Below, piece by piece: positions 25,617 to 34,202 of a stretch of 64,000 bases of DNA. Origin of the DNA: Acidiphilium rubrum (lineage in GTDB: Bacteria; Pseudomonadota; Alphaproteobacteria; Acetobacterales; Acetobacteraceae); assembly GCF_900156265.1 (NCBI RefSeq), contig NZ_FTNE01000019.1:1-64000 (forward strand), read 5' to 3'. Under the pieces are notes generated by a model that did not search any database, was not told the DNA's origin, and saw only the letters and a list, made by a program, of their open reading frames with translations. Positions within the stretch are counted from its first letter, which is position 1. Every line of letters begins with the position of its first letter. Both the position numbers and the translations under genes were made by a program.

Positions 25617-25627
25617 CGTGGTGGCGC
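25592..25627. terminator. Bidirectional hairpin at the fghA / PepSY junction
   Basis: GCGCCACCACG (25592-25602) and CGTGGTGGCGC (25617-25627) are perfect 11-bp complements with a 14-base AT-rich loop. The left arm lies inside the last codons of fghA and the right arm between the two convergent genes. No long T run follows, so it may be a stabiliser or bidirectional terminator. Confidence 0.6.
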
Positions 25628-25633
25628 GTCGCC

Positions 25634-25951
25634 TCAGTCCGGTTTGGCGCCATCGACGCTGTTTTCCAGAACCGCACCGCTCTTCGCATCGACACCGACC
25701 TCATGCGTGGCACCTGCCACCTTGATGTCGAACGAATACCGCAGACCCGAACCGCCGCTTTCACGCTCCAATTCCATGTCGGCGACGGTGCCGGCTTGCG
25801 CCTTCAACGCAATCGTCTGCGCCTGGGTTGGCGTGATCGACGCATCCTTCTGCAAACTCTGCCCCGTATAGGCGAGGGCCGCACCGCATGACGCAATCGA
25901 CAAAAAAGCGCCGAGCCCGATCGTCCTGATCGATAGAGTGTGTTTGGTCAT
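25634..25951 (-). CDS. Secreted PepSY-domain protein
   Basis: A 105-residue exported protein. The start at 25951 opens a signal peptide (MTKHTLSIRTIGLGAFLSIA, cleavage expected after AALAY or nearby) and has AGGAGAG upstream. The mature part is a single PepSY-like domain: ITPTQAQTIALKAQAGTVAD followed by the beta strands YSFDIKVAGATHEVGVDAKSG and AVLENSVDGAKPD. PepSY domains are periplasmic or cell-surface modules that often inhibit or modulate proteases or accompany redox proteins. No partner protease lies adjacent; the neighbours are a glycosyltransferase and an esterase. The function therefore stays at the domain level. It has one cysteine, in the signal peptide region. Confidence 0.8.
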   Translation of the reverse strand: MTKHTLSIRTIGLGAFLSIASCGAALAYTGQSLQKDASITPTQAQTIALKAQAGTVADMELERESGGSGLRYSFDIKVAGATHEVGVDAKSGAVLENSVDGAKPD

Positions 25952-26056
25952 TGATCTCTCCTGATGCAGCGGCCGATGCCTGGCCGCATCGCCACAGAAC
26001 ACCATGGCGCCCGACCAGATCATGTCGCCACCTGTGTCGATCGGTAACACGCCGCG

Positions 26057-27532
26057 TCAGGCGTCCGACTTGCCGGCGAGCGCAACGACACGCTTCTGCA
26101 CCCCCCAGACGCGTTTGCCGGTCAGAAAATATACCCAGCCCCAGCTTGCACCCAGGTGTCGGAACAGCTGGAAGCTGAAGGGTTCGATCACGGCGGCCAG
26201 AATTGCCAGGCCCGGCTTTGCCTGGGTCCGCCCGCCGACCCAGTTGCGATACAGATGCACCGACCAGCCATGAAACCCGAGATCGATCACGATCTTGCCC
26301 AGAATGAACCCACCCACCGGAATCAGCATCGCGACCCGGCCGGTGCCGACGTACCACAGCAGCAGTGCGAACGCGCACAGCCCATAGATGGGCTGCATGG
26401 TATCGATCGCTTTGACCGGCAGCATCCACGTCCCCAACCGCCGGTAGCGCGCCGCGCCCACCATGTCGCGATACCAGAACTGGGTCTGCAGAAATCCGCC
26501 GAACCAGCGCCGGCGCTGGCGCAGAAACGCGGGCAGGTTGGCAGGCGCCGAGGTGCGCCCGCGCGCCGCGCCGATTACCGCGCTATGCCAGCCCAACCCG
26601 TGCAGAAACCCGTAGCGGCGCAGGCGGTGGATCAATTCATAATCCTCGACCAGGCAATCCGGATCGAACCCGCCCACCAGCGCCAGGGCATCGCGCCGGA
26701 ACCCGGCGAACGCGCCCGAAATCAGCAGCAGGCTGTCTTGGCGCATCCAGGCGTAGCGCGAGAGAAAATTGCGGATATATTCATAGGTCTGAAACCACTC
26801 GAACACCCGCCCGCTCAGGCTGGCATCGCACACCGGCGTCAACACTCCGGTCGCCGCCACCAGACCCGGTGTGGTCGCGAACGCGGTGCGCATCGCCCCG
26901 ATCGCGTCGCCGTCCAGGATGGTATCGGCATCGACCGTCAGAACCAGATCGGTCGCGAGATGAACCAGGCTCGCGTTGAGCGCCACCGCCTTGCCGCCGT
27001 GCGGCAGGCGCAGCCAGCGCAGCTGCGGCACGATGGGGCTAGGCGCGCTGATGGTACCCGCCACCGGCGGCTCAAGTCGATAGACCGATCGCATTACGGC
27101 GGCCGTGCCATCGGTCGAGCCATCATCGGCGATCACGATCACCTCGGGCGGATCGCTCTGCCCGATCAGCCCGGCCACCGTCGCCTCGAGCACCGATGCT
27201 TCGTTATACGCGGCAACGATCACTCCCAGCGTCGGCCGCACCCCCACCGGTGCCGGCATCACCATCGCCTTGCGCAATGGCCACGTCTGCCAGACAGTGA
27301 ACGCCAGCAACACCGTGTCATACGCGATATAGACAATCCCGACCGACCAGGCCGAAATACCGCGCGCGAAAAACGCATTCGCGAACAACGCCACCCACAC
27401 GGCCATGACCGCGCCGTGGATCGCCACGCTGCGCCACGGCGTCGGCGGTGGCGTCCAGCGCGGCGAATTCATCCGGAGCGTCGGATTCAAAATATCTGGC
27501 ACGCGTGCTATCCTCATCACAATCGATGGCAT
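26057..27532 (-). CDS. Membrane family 2 glycosyltransferase (PgaC/BcsA-like, processive type)
   Basis: An inner-membrane GT2 enzyme of about 491 residues, likely polymerising or transferring sugars for an exopolysaccharide. Two N-terminal hydrophobic segments (SVAIHGAVMAVWVALFANAF, then SVGIVYIAYDTVLLAFTVW) precede the catalytic domain. The catalytic motifs are VIVIADDGSTDGTA, LTVDADTILDGDA, the TED-like VEDYELIHRL and QRRRWFGG (Q-x-x-R-W), the set expected of processive synthases. Three or four C-terminal helices follow. The start is uncertain (27532, 27517 or 27472); the frame upstream is open but encodes non-family sequence antisense to the cytochrome gene. No synthase partners such as a deacetylase, a c-di-GMP domain or an outer-membrane porin are adjacent, so the product cannot be named. 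Confidence 0.82.
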   Translation of the reverse strand: MPSIVMRIARVPDILNPTLRMNSPRWTPPPTPWRSVAIHGAVMAVWVALFANAFFARGISAWSVGIVYIAYDTVLLAFTVWQTWPLRKAMVMPAPVGVRPTLGVIVAAYNEASVLEATVAGLIGQSDPPEVIVIADDGSTDGTAAVMRSVYRLEPPVAGTISAPSPIVPQLRWLRLPHGGKAVALNASLVHLATDLVLTVDADTILDGDAIGAMRTAFATTPGLVAATGVLTPVCDASLSGRVFEWFQTYEYIRNFLSRYAWMRQDSLLLISGAFAGFRRDALALVGGFDPDCLVEDYELIHRLRRYGFLHGLGWHSAVIGAARGRTSAPANLPAFLRQRRRWFGGFLQTQFWYRDMVGAARYRRLGTWMLPVKAIDTMQPIYGLCAFALLLWYVGTGRVAMLIPVGGFILGKIVIDLGFHGWSVHLYRNWVGGRTQAKPGLAILAAVIEPFSFQLFRHLGASWGWVYFLTGKRVWGVQKRVVALAGKSDA

Positions 27533-27601
27533 GACACATGAGGCGGCTTGACGACCTGCCAAGCAGCCCCATCGAATGGTTGTCCCAGCCGGAGCACGCC
27601 G

Positions 27602-28162
27602 ATGACCGATGCCGAAAAATACACCCGCACAGCCGTCCTGCTGCATTGGGGCATCGCCCTTTTCATCCTGGTGAACGTCATCCTCGGGCTTGGCGCCAAT
27701 TACGCCCCCACCAGCTGGCAACGACCGATGATCGATCTGCATAAATCGATCGGCATCACCGTGCTGTTCCTCGTGTTCGCCCGCATTGCCTGGCGTCTGA
27801 CCCACAAACCACCCACCATGCCGGCCAGCTACGCGCCGTGGGAACGCACCCTCGCCCACACCGTCCACTACGCGCTGTATCTGCTGATCCTCGCCCTGCC
27901 GATCACCGGCTGGATCCACGATTCCGCCTGGAGCGCCGCCGCCGGCCACCCGCTCAAACTATTCTGGATCATCCCCTGGTTCCGCCTCGGCTTCATCACC
28001 AGCCTGCCCGCCCCCACCAAACACGCATTCCACATCTGGTTCGGCGCCATCCACACTTACCTCGGCTACGTCCTCTACACCCTCGTCGCCGCCCACATCG
28101 CCGGCGCCCTGAAACACCAATTGCTCGACCGCCGCCCGGAATTGCAGCGCATGTGGCGATAA
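27602..28162 (+). CDS. Cytochrome b561
   Basis: A 186-residue di-haem b-type cytochrome of the inner membrane that carries electrons between quinol and other acceptors; the E. coli CybB type oxidises superoxide to quinone. It has four transmembrane helices: LLHWGIALFILVNVILGLGA, SIGITVLFLVFARIAW, HTVHYALYLLILALPITGW and HTYLGYVLYTLVAAHIAGAL. The His residues expected to bind haem sit in LHWG, HYALY and the last helix (HTYLG, AAHIAG). The ATG at 27602 opens MTDAEKYTRTAVLLHW; the longer frame adds 18 non-conserved residues. It is divergent from the glycosyltransferase gene and followed 49 bp later by a CueR-like regulator on the same strand. Confidence 0.88.
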   Translation: MTDAEKYTRTAVLLHWGIALFILVNVILGLGANYAPTSWQRPMIDLHKSIGITVLFLVFARIAWRLTHKPPTMPASYAPWERTLAHTVHYALYLLILALPITGWIHDSAWSAAAGHPLKLFWIIPWFRLGFITSLPAPTKHAFHIWFGAIHTYLGYVLYTLVAAHIAGALKHQLLDRRPELQRMWR

Positions 28163-28211
28163 CCCATAATGGGGAGCCATTCCGAGGCACCCACCATAAG
28201 GGACACGCGAC

Positions 28212-28634
28212 ATGGGCGAGCGATTGACGATCGGGGAGGCAGCGGCGGCGAGCGGCGTTTCCGCCAAGATGATCCGGCATTACGAGTCGATCGGGTTGAT
28301 CGCGCCGCCCGCACGCGGCGGGAATTCGTACCGGTTCTACGACCCGCGGCTGATCCATGAACTGGGCTTCATCCATCGCGCTCGAGATCTGGGATTTTCG
28401 ATCGCGGATATCCGGGTGCTGTTGTCGTTATGGCGCGACCGCAACCGGCCATCGGCCGAAGTGAAGGCGGTGGCGCTCGCACATCTCGCCGCGCTGAATG
28501 CAAAGGTGGCCGGGTTACAGGCGATGAGCGCGCAATTGCGCCATCTCGCGGCGTGCTGCCATGGCGATGATCGGCCGGATTGTCCGATCCTCGATGATCT
28601 GGCGGCGCAGGGACGCCGTGCCGCGGCCGGATGA
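28212..28634 (+). CDS. cueR: CueR/HmrR-like copper-responsive MerR regulator
   Basis: A 140-residue dimeric transcription activator. The MerR DNA-binding domain runs LTIGEAAAASGVSAKMIRHY, then GLI, YRFYDP and LGFSIADIRVLLSLW. A dimerisation helix follows. The metal loop is ACCHGDDRPDCPIL, with Cys116 and Cys124 spaced exactly like the Cu(I)-binding pair Cys112/Cys120 of E. coli CueR; Cys115 is an extra cysteine next to it. The CxGDxRPDCPIL tail is diagnostic of the monovalent-metal (Cu/Ag/Au) subgroup. No copper ATPase, chaperone or multicopper oxidase gene is adjacent, so its target operon lies elsewhere. The upstream neighbour is cytochrome b561. Confidence 0.85.
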   Translation: MGERLTIGEAAAASGVSAKMIRHYESIGLIAPPARGGNSYRFYDPRLIHELGFIHRARDLGFSIADIRVLLSLWRDRNRPSAEVKAVALAHLAALNAKVAGLQAMSAQLRHLAACCHGDDRPDCPILDDLAAQGRRAAAG

Positions 28635-28672
28635 CGGTGGTGAGGTAACGAACAGGCGACCTGCAATGTCCT

Positions 28673-30850
28673 TCACCGCCGCACGCAATCGAGCAGATAA
28701 TTACCGTCGTTATCCTTGCGAACGCCATGAATATCGGCCTCGAACCCGGGAAACTGCCGATCCCAGGCCGCGGCGAAGCGCAGATATTCGATAATGAGCG
28801 GCGAGGACACGCGCTCCCCCGGCACGATCAGCGCAATGCCCGGCGGATACGGCACCACCATCCGCGCCAGTACCCGGCCGTGCAGCGCGTCGAGCCCCAC
28901 CTGCTCGACCCGGCCGCCGGCGAGTTCGGCATGCGCCTGCTGCGGCGTCAGCACCTGTTCGGGCAGGGTTTCGAACATCGCATTCTGGATCGCGAGAACC
29001 CGGCCATCCTGATAGACCGCGTGCTGCGCCGTGCACAGATCGCGCAGACCCATGCGCTCATAGGCGCGCGATTCGCGGACCAGATCGGGCATCACATCGG
29101 CCAGCGGCGTGTTGGCCGCATAATGCGCGCGAAACGCCAGCAATTCGGTGACCAGATTGCTCCATTTGCCGCGCGAGACGCCGAGGGTGAACAGGATCAG
29201 AAAATGATACGTGCCGATCTTTTCGACCACGATGCCGCGCGACCACAGGAATTTCGCAACGATCGGCGCCGGAATGCCATCCTCATCACCCAGACCCGGG
29301 CACAGAATGGTCACCTTCATCGGGTCCAGCAGCGAAAACCCCTCGGTGATATCGGCAAACCCGTGCCAGGCGTCGCCGGGTTTCAGCGTCCAATCCACCT
29401 GGTCGAACCCGGCACCCGCCGGTTCCCATAGCTTGAACCACCAGTCGCCACGCGCCGCGAAGGTATCGCCCAACGCCGCGATGCTGCGCCGGAACGCCGC
29501 CGCCTCGTGCAAGGTTTCATCGACCAGCGTGCGCCCCGCCGCACCGCGCATCATCCGCGCCGCCACATCGCACGACGCAATGATGCCATACCAGGGCGAG
29601 GTACTGGAATGCATCATGAACGCCTCGTTGAACCGGTCAGGATCGAGTTTCTGCGCCGAGCCCTCCTTCAGATGCACCATCGACGCCTGCGAAATCGCGG
29701 CCAGAACCTTGTGGGTCGATTGCGTCGAAAACACCAAAGGTTCGACCGGCCCCGCCCCGTCGCTCATCGCGTAAAAACCACGATAAAACTCATGAAAATG
29801 CGCCTGGGCGAGCCATGCCTCATCGAAATGGACCGCATCCGCCACCGGCGCCAAAGCCAGCTTCACCGCATCCGCGTTGATGCACAGACCATCGTAGGTG
29901 GAGTTCGTCACCGTAGCGATCCGGATGCGCCCGCCCGCCTGCGCCGCAATCGCCGCCGCTTCGAATTGCGCGCGCGGGATCGGGCCGATAATGCCATACG
30001 CATTGCGACTCGGTCGCAGATAAATCGGGCTGGCCCCGGTCATGATCAGCGCATGCACGATCGATTTATGGCAATTCCGGTCCACCAGAACCTTGTCGCC
30101 CGGCCCGACCAGACCGCTCCAGACGATCTTGTTGGCCGATGACGTACCGTTGGTAACGAAAAACGTCGAATCCGCACCAAAACTCTGCGCGGCCTCACGC
30201 TCCGCCTCGCGCACCGGACCCGCATGATCGAGCAACGAACCCAACTCCGGCACCGAGACCGACAAATCCGCCCGCAAGGTCGTCTCGCCGAAAAACCGGT
30301 GAAACGCCTGGCCCACCGGCGAGCGCATGAACGCCACCCCGCCACCATGACCGGGCGTGTGCCAGGAATACTTCGCCGCATCGGTATAGCGCACCAACGC
30401 CTTGAAAAACGGCGGCAACATCGCATCCAGATACCGATGAATCGCACTCGACACATAGCCCGCCATGAACGCCGGACTGTCTTCATGCAGGTATAAATAC
30501 CCGTCGATCCGCTCCATCAGCGCCACCGGCGGATCATCCGGCATCCGCCGCTCGCCATATAAAAACAACGGCAGATCCGGCGCCCGCGCCAACGCCAGGG
30601 CCACGATCCGGTCCAACGCCTCGATCAACGCATCACGGTCGGCAAATCCGTCGATCGAGACCAGCACGGCCGATAAGCCGGTGTACAGCACGCGCCCGGC
30701 CCGCGCATCGTCAACCGTCAGCCCGGCCAGCACCGCATGGCCCCGCGCCTCGAACGCACCAACCAACGCCCGGACCACACGGCCCGCCGCCGATTCTGCG
30801 GCATAATCGTCGTCGACCACCGCAATCGGATAATCCTGCAAACTGCTCAT
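28673..30850 (-). CDS. Large PLP-dependent Orn/Lys/Arg decarboxylase
   Basis: A 725-residue fold-type I decarboxylase of the large inducible class (relatives: LdcI, AdiA, SpeF/SpeC). Residues 1-130 are the receiver-like wing domain (PIAVVDDDYAAESAAGRVVR). The PLP domain follows with SWHTPGHGGGVAFMRSPVG, TFFVTNGTSSANKIVWSGLV, HFDEAWLAQAHFHEFY and the Schiff-base lysine Lys381 in STQSTHKVLAA. The C-terminal domain ends DIHGVRKDNDGNYLLDCVRR. The reaction consumes a proton and yields a diamine, so in an acid-tolerant organism it would serve acid resistance or polyamine supply. Which of the three amino acids is used cannot be told. No antiporter gene is adjacent. It seems to be monocistronic, with 40 bp to the histidine kinase stop. 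Confidence 0.88.
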   Translation of the reverse strand: MSSLQDYPIAVVDDDYAAESAAGRVVRALVGAFEARGHAVLAGLTVDDARAGRVLYTGLSAVLVSIDGFADRDALIEALDRIVALALARAPDLPLFLYGERRMPDDPPVALMERIDGYLYLHEDSPAFMAGYVSSAIHRYLDAMLPPFFKALVRYTDAAKYSWHTPGHGGGVAFMRSPVGQAFHRFFGETTLRADLSVSVPELGSLLDHAGPVREAEREAAQSFGADSTFFVTNGTSSANKIVWSGLVGPGDKVLVDRNCHKSIVHALIMTGASPIYLRPSRNAYGIIGPIPRAQFEAAAIAAQAGGRIRIATVTNSTYDGLCINADAVKLALAPVADAVHFDEAWLAQAHFHEFYRGFYAMSDGAGPVEPLVFSTQSTHKVLAAISQASMVHLKEGSAQKLDPDRFNEAFMMHSSTSPWYGIIASCDVAARMMRGAAGRTLVDETLHEAAAFRRSIAALGDTFAARGDWWFKLWEPAGAGFDQVDWTLKPGDAWHGFADITEGFSLLDPMKVTILCPGLGDEDGIPAPIVAKFLWSRGIVVEKIGTYHFLILFTLGVSRGKWSNLVTELLAFRAHYAANTPLADVMPDLVRESRAYERMGLRDLCTAQHAVYQDGRVLAIQNAMFETLPEQVLTPQQAHAELAGGRVEQVGLDALHGRVLARMVVPYPPGIALIVPGERVSSPLIIEYLRFAAAWDRQFPGFEADIHGVRKDNDGNYLLDCVRR

Positions 30851-30890
30851 CGCCGCTCCTTATGCTCGCCGGTATGATCGTGGCGCCCGA

Positions 30891-32333
30891 TTATATCAGT
30901 TCGGTCGGCAGGTTAATTCGGAACAGAGTCCCATGGTCGGAGGTTGCCACCAGGTCGAGTTCGCCGCCATGAGCGCGCACGAGGTCGCGCGCGATCGCGA
31001 GGCCCAGACCGGTGCCGCCGCGGCGGGCGGAACCGGTAAAAGGACGGAACAAATTGGCGCGGGCTTGCTCAGGCAGGCCGGGACCATCGTCCTCGATATC
31101 GATCGTGACAACGCCGGCTTCGCTGGCCGCCCGCACCGTCACATGCCGGGCCCCCGCCTCGGCAGCGTTGCGGATCAGGTTGAACAGAGCACGAAACATC
31201 TGCGTCCGGTCCAGCGGCGGGGCCAGACCGGATGCGATTTCCGCAGCGACCGCGACCGTTTCGACCTGCGCCATCACCTGCTCGGCCACTTCACCGACCA
31301 GATCGCCCAAAGGAAACCCGGCCCGCAACACCGCCGGCGGCCCCTCACGCGCGAAGGTCAGCGTCTTGGTGACCAGATCCGTTGCGCGCTCCACCGCGGT
31401 CACCAACGTCGTCGCCGCACGCCGTGTGCCAGGGTCGTCGCTGCCCGACAGCCGGTCCGCCACCAGCAGCGCCGAGGACAGAATGTTGCGCAGATCATGG
31501 CTGATCTTCGCAACCGCCGTGCCCAACGCCGCCAGCCGCGCATTGCGCCACAAAGCGGCTCGCAACTCCGTCTGCATCGCGGTGAGTTCACTGGCGGCCA
31601 AGGCAATCTCGTCATCACGAACCCGCCGGCGGCGCGGCATCGCCAGCGGCGCCGCATGCTCAGGATCGGTCCGAAACCGCGCAATACTCTCGGTCAGCCG
31701 GCGCATCGGCAACACCAATATGCGGTCGAGCGCCAGATACACCATCAGCCCGGTCACCAACGCAATCGCCACCGATAACGCCGCGATATGCGCCATATAC
31801 CGCCGCAAATGATCAGCCAAAGTCGGATTGTGCACGACAATCTGGACAATCACACCCTTCTGCAACGGACTCGGCGACGTCACCAGAATGTCCCGCGGCT
31901 CCAGATTGAGCACCACCGCAACCGCCCGCACCATCGAACCAATCAACGTCTCATGCGCAATATTGATCTGGCCCTCCGCATGAACCGTGCCACGCGGCGG
32001 CAACACCAAAATACTCCGCCCGCCCTCGACCAGCCGGATCGCCTCCGTGCCCGATAACCGCAACAACTCGTTGCGCGTTGATAAATCGACCACACCATGC
32101 GGCGCCGTCGAGACCGTCAAACCCGCCAGATGCGCCTCCGTCACACGGTTGGTCAGCCACGCCATCCGCTCCCGCCCCAAACTCGGCAACAGAATCATCA
32201 CCTCGACCAGCAACGTCACACCCACGGTCAACCACAACAACCGCGCCGATAAACTATGCCGCACCCGCCGCGCCATCGGCCTCAACATCCGCCGCTCCGG
32301 CGCATGACCGCCACGAGGGCCGGTGGCGGTCAT
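30891..32333 (-). CDS. Orphan sensor histidine kinase
   Basis: A two-component sensor of about 480 residues. The first helix (LLWLTVGVTLLVEVMILLP) is followed by a periplasmic sensor of about 140 residues, a second helix (AALSVAIALVTGLMVYLAL), a HAMP-like segment and a dimerisation domain whose phosphoacceptor is in AVAKISHDLRNILSSALLVA. The ATP-binding domain shows N box LFNLIRNAAEAGA, G1 IDIEDDGPGLP and G2 GGTGLGLAIARDLVRAHGG. No response regulator is next to it. The start at 32333 overlaps the patatin stop (ATGA), but ATG codons at 32288 or 32276 fit the signal-anchor equally well, and a 16-bp perfect hairpin covers the 32333 start. Its signal is unknown. Confidence 0.83.
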   Translation of the reverse strand: MTATGPRGGHAPERRMLRPMARRVRHSLSARLLWLTVGVTLLVEVMILLPSLGRERMAWLTNRVTEAHLAGLTVSTAPHGVVDLSTRNELLRLSGTEAIRLVEGGRSILVLPPRGTVHAEGQINIAHETLIGSMVRAVAVVLNLEPRDILVTSPSPLQKGVIVQIVVHNPTLADHLRRYMAHIAALSVAIALVTGLMVYLALDRILVLPMRRLTESIARFRTDPEHAAPLAMPRRRRVRDDEIALAASELTAMQTELRAALWRNARLAALGTAVAKISHDLRNILSSALLVADRLSGSDDPGTRRAATTLVTAVERATDLVTKTLTFAREGPPAVLRAGFPLGDLVGEVAEQVMAQVETVAVAAEIASGLAPPLDRTQMFRALFNLIRNAAEAGARHVTVRAASEAGVVTIDIEDDGPGLPEQARANLFRPFTGSARRGGTGLGLAIARDLVRAHGGELDLVATSDHGTLFRINLPTELI

Positions 32334-32338
32334 GCGCC
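32299..32338. promoter_or_regulatory. Perfect 16-bp inverted repeat across the patatin stop and kinase start
   Basis: GGCGCATGACCGCCAC (32299-32314) and GTGGCGGTCATGCGCC (32323-32338) are exact complements separated by eight bases. The dyad contains the patatin TGA and the overlapping candidate ATG of the histidine kinase. In RNA it would be a very stable hairpin hiding that ATG. It has no T run, so it is not a classical terminator. Confidence 0.7.
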
Positions 32339-33244
32339 CGCGCGACCGGCGGTGAAGAGGCGGTCGAGGAAGGTGCGGTCGGCGTTGGCGCGAGATTCGG
32401 GGGTGAGGCCGGCGAGGGCCTGGTCGGCGGTGTATTCGGTGAAGGCGAGGCTGGGGGGGAGCATGGCGCATTCGGCGTCGATGGCGGTTTGGAAGGCGAT
32501 TTCCTGGACGCGGTTGAGGATATCGTTGGTTTGGGTGGGCACGCCGGCACGGAGGCGGCTTTGGGCGCGGATGAGGACGAGACGGGTTGGATTGAGGGCG
32601 AGGAGTGGTGCGAGGGGTGGGTTACCGGAGTAGGCACCGTCCCAGTAGGCGATGCCGTCGATGGTGACGGGGGGAAACAGCATGGGCAGGCAGGAGGAAG
32701 CGAGCAGGGCGTCGGTTGTGATGTCCTGGTTGGTAAAGATGCGGGGGCGGCCGGATTCGACGGCGGTGGCGGCGATGAACAGGCGTTTGGCGCTGGGGTG
32801 GATCAGGGCGTCGGGGTCGAGCAGGTCGGCGAGGATGGGGCGCAGCGGGTTCTGACCGAGCGGGTTGATGGTGGCGGCGCCGAACATGTTGACCAGGGCG
32901 GACATGCCTTGCATGGCGATGCTGTTGCCGAATTCGCGGCCGATTTCAAAGCCGGGGACCCAGCGGTCGAGGTGGCCGGTGAGCGGGGCGAACATATTGG
33001 TGGCGACAACGCGGTCCCAGAATGCGGCCATGGCGGTGCGGGCGCCGGTGGCGCCGTTTCGCACGAGGCCCTGCACGGCCATGGTGGCGAGAATGGCGCC
33101 GGAGGAGACGCCGCACACGGCATCGAAGGTGAAGCCGGTTTCGAGCAGGGCATCGAGCACGCCCCAAGCGTAGGCGCCGTGGGAGCCGCCGCCTTGGAGG
33201 GCCAGGGCAGTAGGGCCGGCGGTTCGGGCGCTTTTCTTGGTCAT
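32330..33244 (-). CDS. Patatin-like phospholipase
   Basis: A cytoplasmic or peripheral-membrane acyl hydrolase of about 304 residues. The oxyanion-hole glycine motif LALQGGGSHGAYAWGVLDAL is at about residues 14-33. The nucleophile elbow GVSSGAILA and the catalytic-dyad Asp in WDGAYSGNPPLAPLLAL complete the Ser-Asp dyad (DGA in place of the more usual DGG). The length matches bacterial single-domain patatins of the RssA/YchK kind. It starts at MTKKSARTAGPTAL (33244). Upstream codons are open but run into an AT-rich palindromic repeat, so they are not used. Its last base pairs overlap the start region of the histidine kinase, suggesting co-expression. The substrate (phospholipid or storage ester) is unknown. 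Confidence 0.87.
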   Translation of the reverse strand: MTKKSARTAGPTALALQGGGSHGAYAWGVLDALLETGFTFDAVCGVSSGAILATMAVQGLVRNGATGARTAMAAFWDRVVATNMFAPLTGHLDRWVPGFEIGREFGNSIAMQGMSALVNMFGAATINPLGQNPLRPILADLLDPDALIHPSAKRLFIAATAVESGRPRIFTNQDITTDALLASSCLPMLFPPVTIDGIAYWDGAYSGNPPLAPLLALNPTRLVLIRAQSRLRAGVPTQTNDILNRVQEIAFQTAIDAECAMLPPSLAFTEYTADQALAGLTPESRANADRTFLDRLFTAGRAGA

Positions 33245-33618
33245 GACCCATACTGTGGGCCGAACGCCGTTTCGGCAAGCGCACAGGGTTCCGGGGTGGT
33301 AAAGCGAAGGAAGAAGGAAGGTCTTCTTTTTTGTGAACAAAAAAGAAGCAAAAAAACTTTGTTCGTTTGGGACGGCGCCGCTTCAAACGCCCGTGCTCCA
33401 GGGTCAGAAAGTTTGTTGTTTCTTTTTTCCAAAAAAGAAGCGCTTCCTTCCTCCTTGCCTTAAACCCACACCCAACCGCGCTGATTTGTTGACGGCAGCG
33501 AGCCGTGATGCTTAAGACGGCGAGACGATGAGCCGCTCCACCCGGAACGCGGCCTCGTGTCCGTTTTTGTCATCATAATGATCTGCCCGTCAGACCGGGA
33601 TTTGTTGGAGTACAGACC
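33245..33618. other. Divergent gap before rpmH, with palindromic repeat
   Basis: About 370 bases hold the composite palindrome at 33316-33448 and then the promoter region of the rpmH-rnpA operon. Nothing resembling a dnaA gene is nearby, and I could not pick out a DnaA-box cluster by eye. Confidence 0.45.
33316..33448. repeat. Composite palindromic intergenic repeat, copy 2
   Basis: CTTCTTTTTTGT (33323-33334) and ACAAAAAAGAAG (33337-33348) are perfect 12-bp arms with a 2-base loop, followed by GCAAAAAAACTTT as in copy 1. A second TTCTTTTTT-CC-AAAAAAGAA dyad follows at about 33420-33440. The outermost GGAAG and CTTCC also pair, making a nested structure of about 130 bp between the divergent patatin and rpmH genes. 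Confidence 0.7.
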
Positions 33619-33753
33619 GTGAAGCGCACTTATCAGCCATCCAAACTCGTTCGTAAGCGCCGCCATGGTTTCCGCTCGCGCATGGAGACCGTTGGCGGCC
33701 GCAAGGTTCTGGCCAATCGTCGTGCCAAGGGCCGCAAGCGCCTTTCGGCCTGA
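33619..33753 (+). CDS. rpmH: 50S ribosomal protein L34
   Basis: A 44-residue basic ribosomal protein of the large subunit, read from a GTG start at 33619: [20 protein letters not shown], then [20 protein letters not shown] and RLSA. Length and every conserved block ([29 protein letters not shown]) match bacterial L34. TTGGAG lies upstream at suitable distance. It heads the conserved rpmH-rnpA-yidD-yidC run, with a 50-bp gap to rnpA. Its early position implies a strong promoter in the gap above, probably shared by the downstream genes. Confidence 0.97.
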   Translation: MKRTYQPSKLVRKRRHGFRSRMETVGGRKVLANRRAKGRKRLSA

Positions 33754-33803
33754 TTTCTGGTGCTGATGTTCGGCACCGATCTCTTTGATTGCGGACCGGC
33801 TTG

Positions 33804-34202
33804 ATGCCACGGGCACTTCCTGAGTCTCTGCCGAAACGTGCCGATTTTTTGCGTGCCGCTGCACGTGGCCGCAAGATGGCGCGGCCTGGTGTTGTGGTAC
33901 AGGTATTCAAGACCAGCCCTGATGATCAGCTCCGGCTGGGGCTGACGGCGAGTCGCAAAACTGGCAATGCCGTGGCGCGCAACCGTGCGCGGCGACGGTT
34001 GCGGGCGGCGTTCCGGCTGGAACTGGCGGCGCGCCGGGCGTGCGGCGAAGTGGCGGGCGCGGATATCGTGCTGATTGCCCGCAAGGACAGTGCCACGGTG
34101 GATTTCACGCATTTGCGGGCGGACATCGGCGCGATTCTGGATTTGTCATTTGGACATCAATCGTCCGGGCCGGCTGGTGCCGTGAACGGCCCGTCTTCAT
34201 GA
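33804..34202 (+). CDS. rnpA: Ribonuclease P protein component
   Basis: A 132-residue basic protein that binds RNase P RNA and helps remove tRNA 5' leaders. The family RNR motif is clear: [29 protein letters not shown] read in pieces, preceded by [16 protein letters not shown] and followed by [22 protein letters not shown]. The ATG at 33804 ([15 protein letters not shown]) is favoured over a non-ATG upstream extension. The stop overlaps the yidD start by ATGA, indicating translational coupling. The C-terminal tail after FGHQS is variable and Ser/Pro-rich, without known function. Confidence 0.94.
   Translation: MPRALPESLPKRADFLRAAARGRKMARPGVVVQVFKTSPDDQLRLGLTASRKTGNAVARNRARRRLRAAFRLELAARRACGEVAGADIVLIARKDSATVDFTHLRADIGAILDLSFGHQSSGPAGAVNGPSS

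Noticed and set aside
32078-33463. Glycine/glutamate-rich open frame of 461 codons on the plus strand
   Set aside because: It is antisense to the patatin gene with its catalytic motifs intact. The low-complexity Gly/Val/Glu composition is typical of an antisense reading.
33474-33618. Possible replication origin next to rpmH
   Set aside because: rpmH-rnpA is linked to dnaA/oriC in some bacteria, but no dnaA, dnaN or obvious DnaA-box cluster is present and the AT-rich bases belong to the repeat palindromes.
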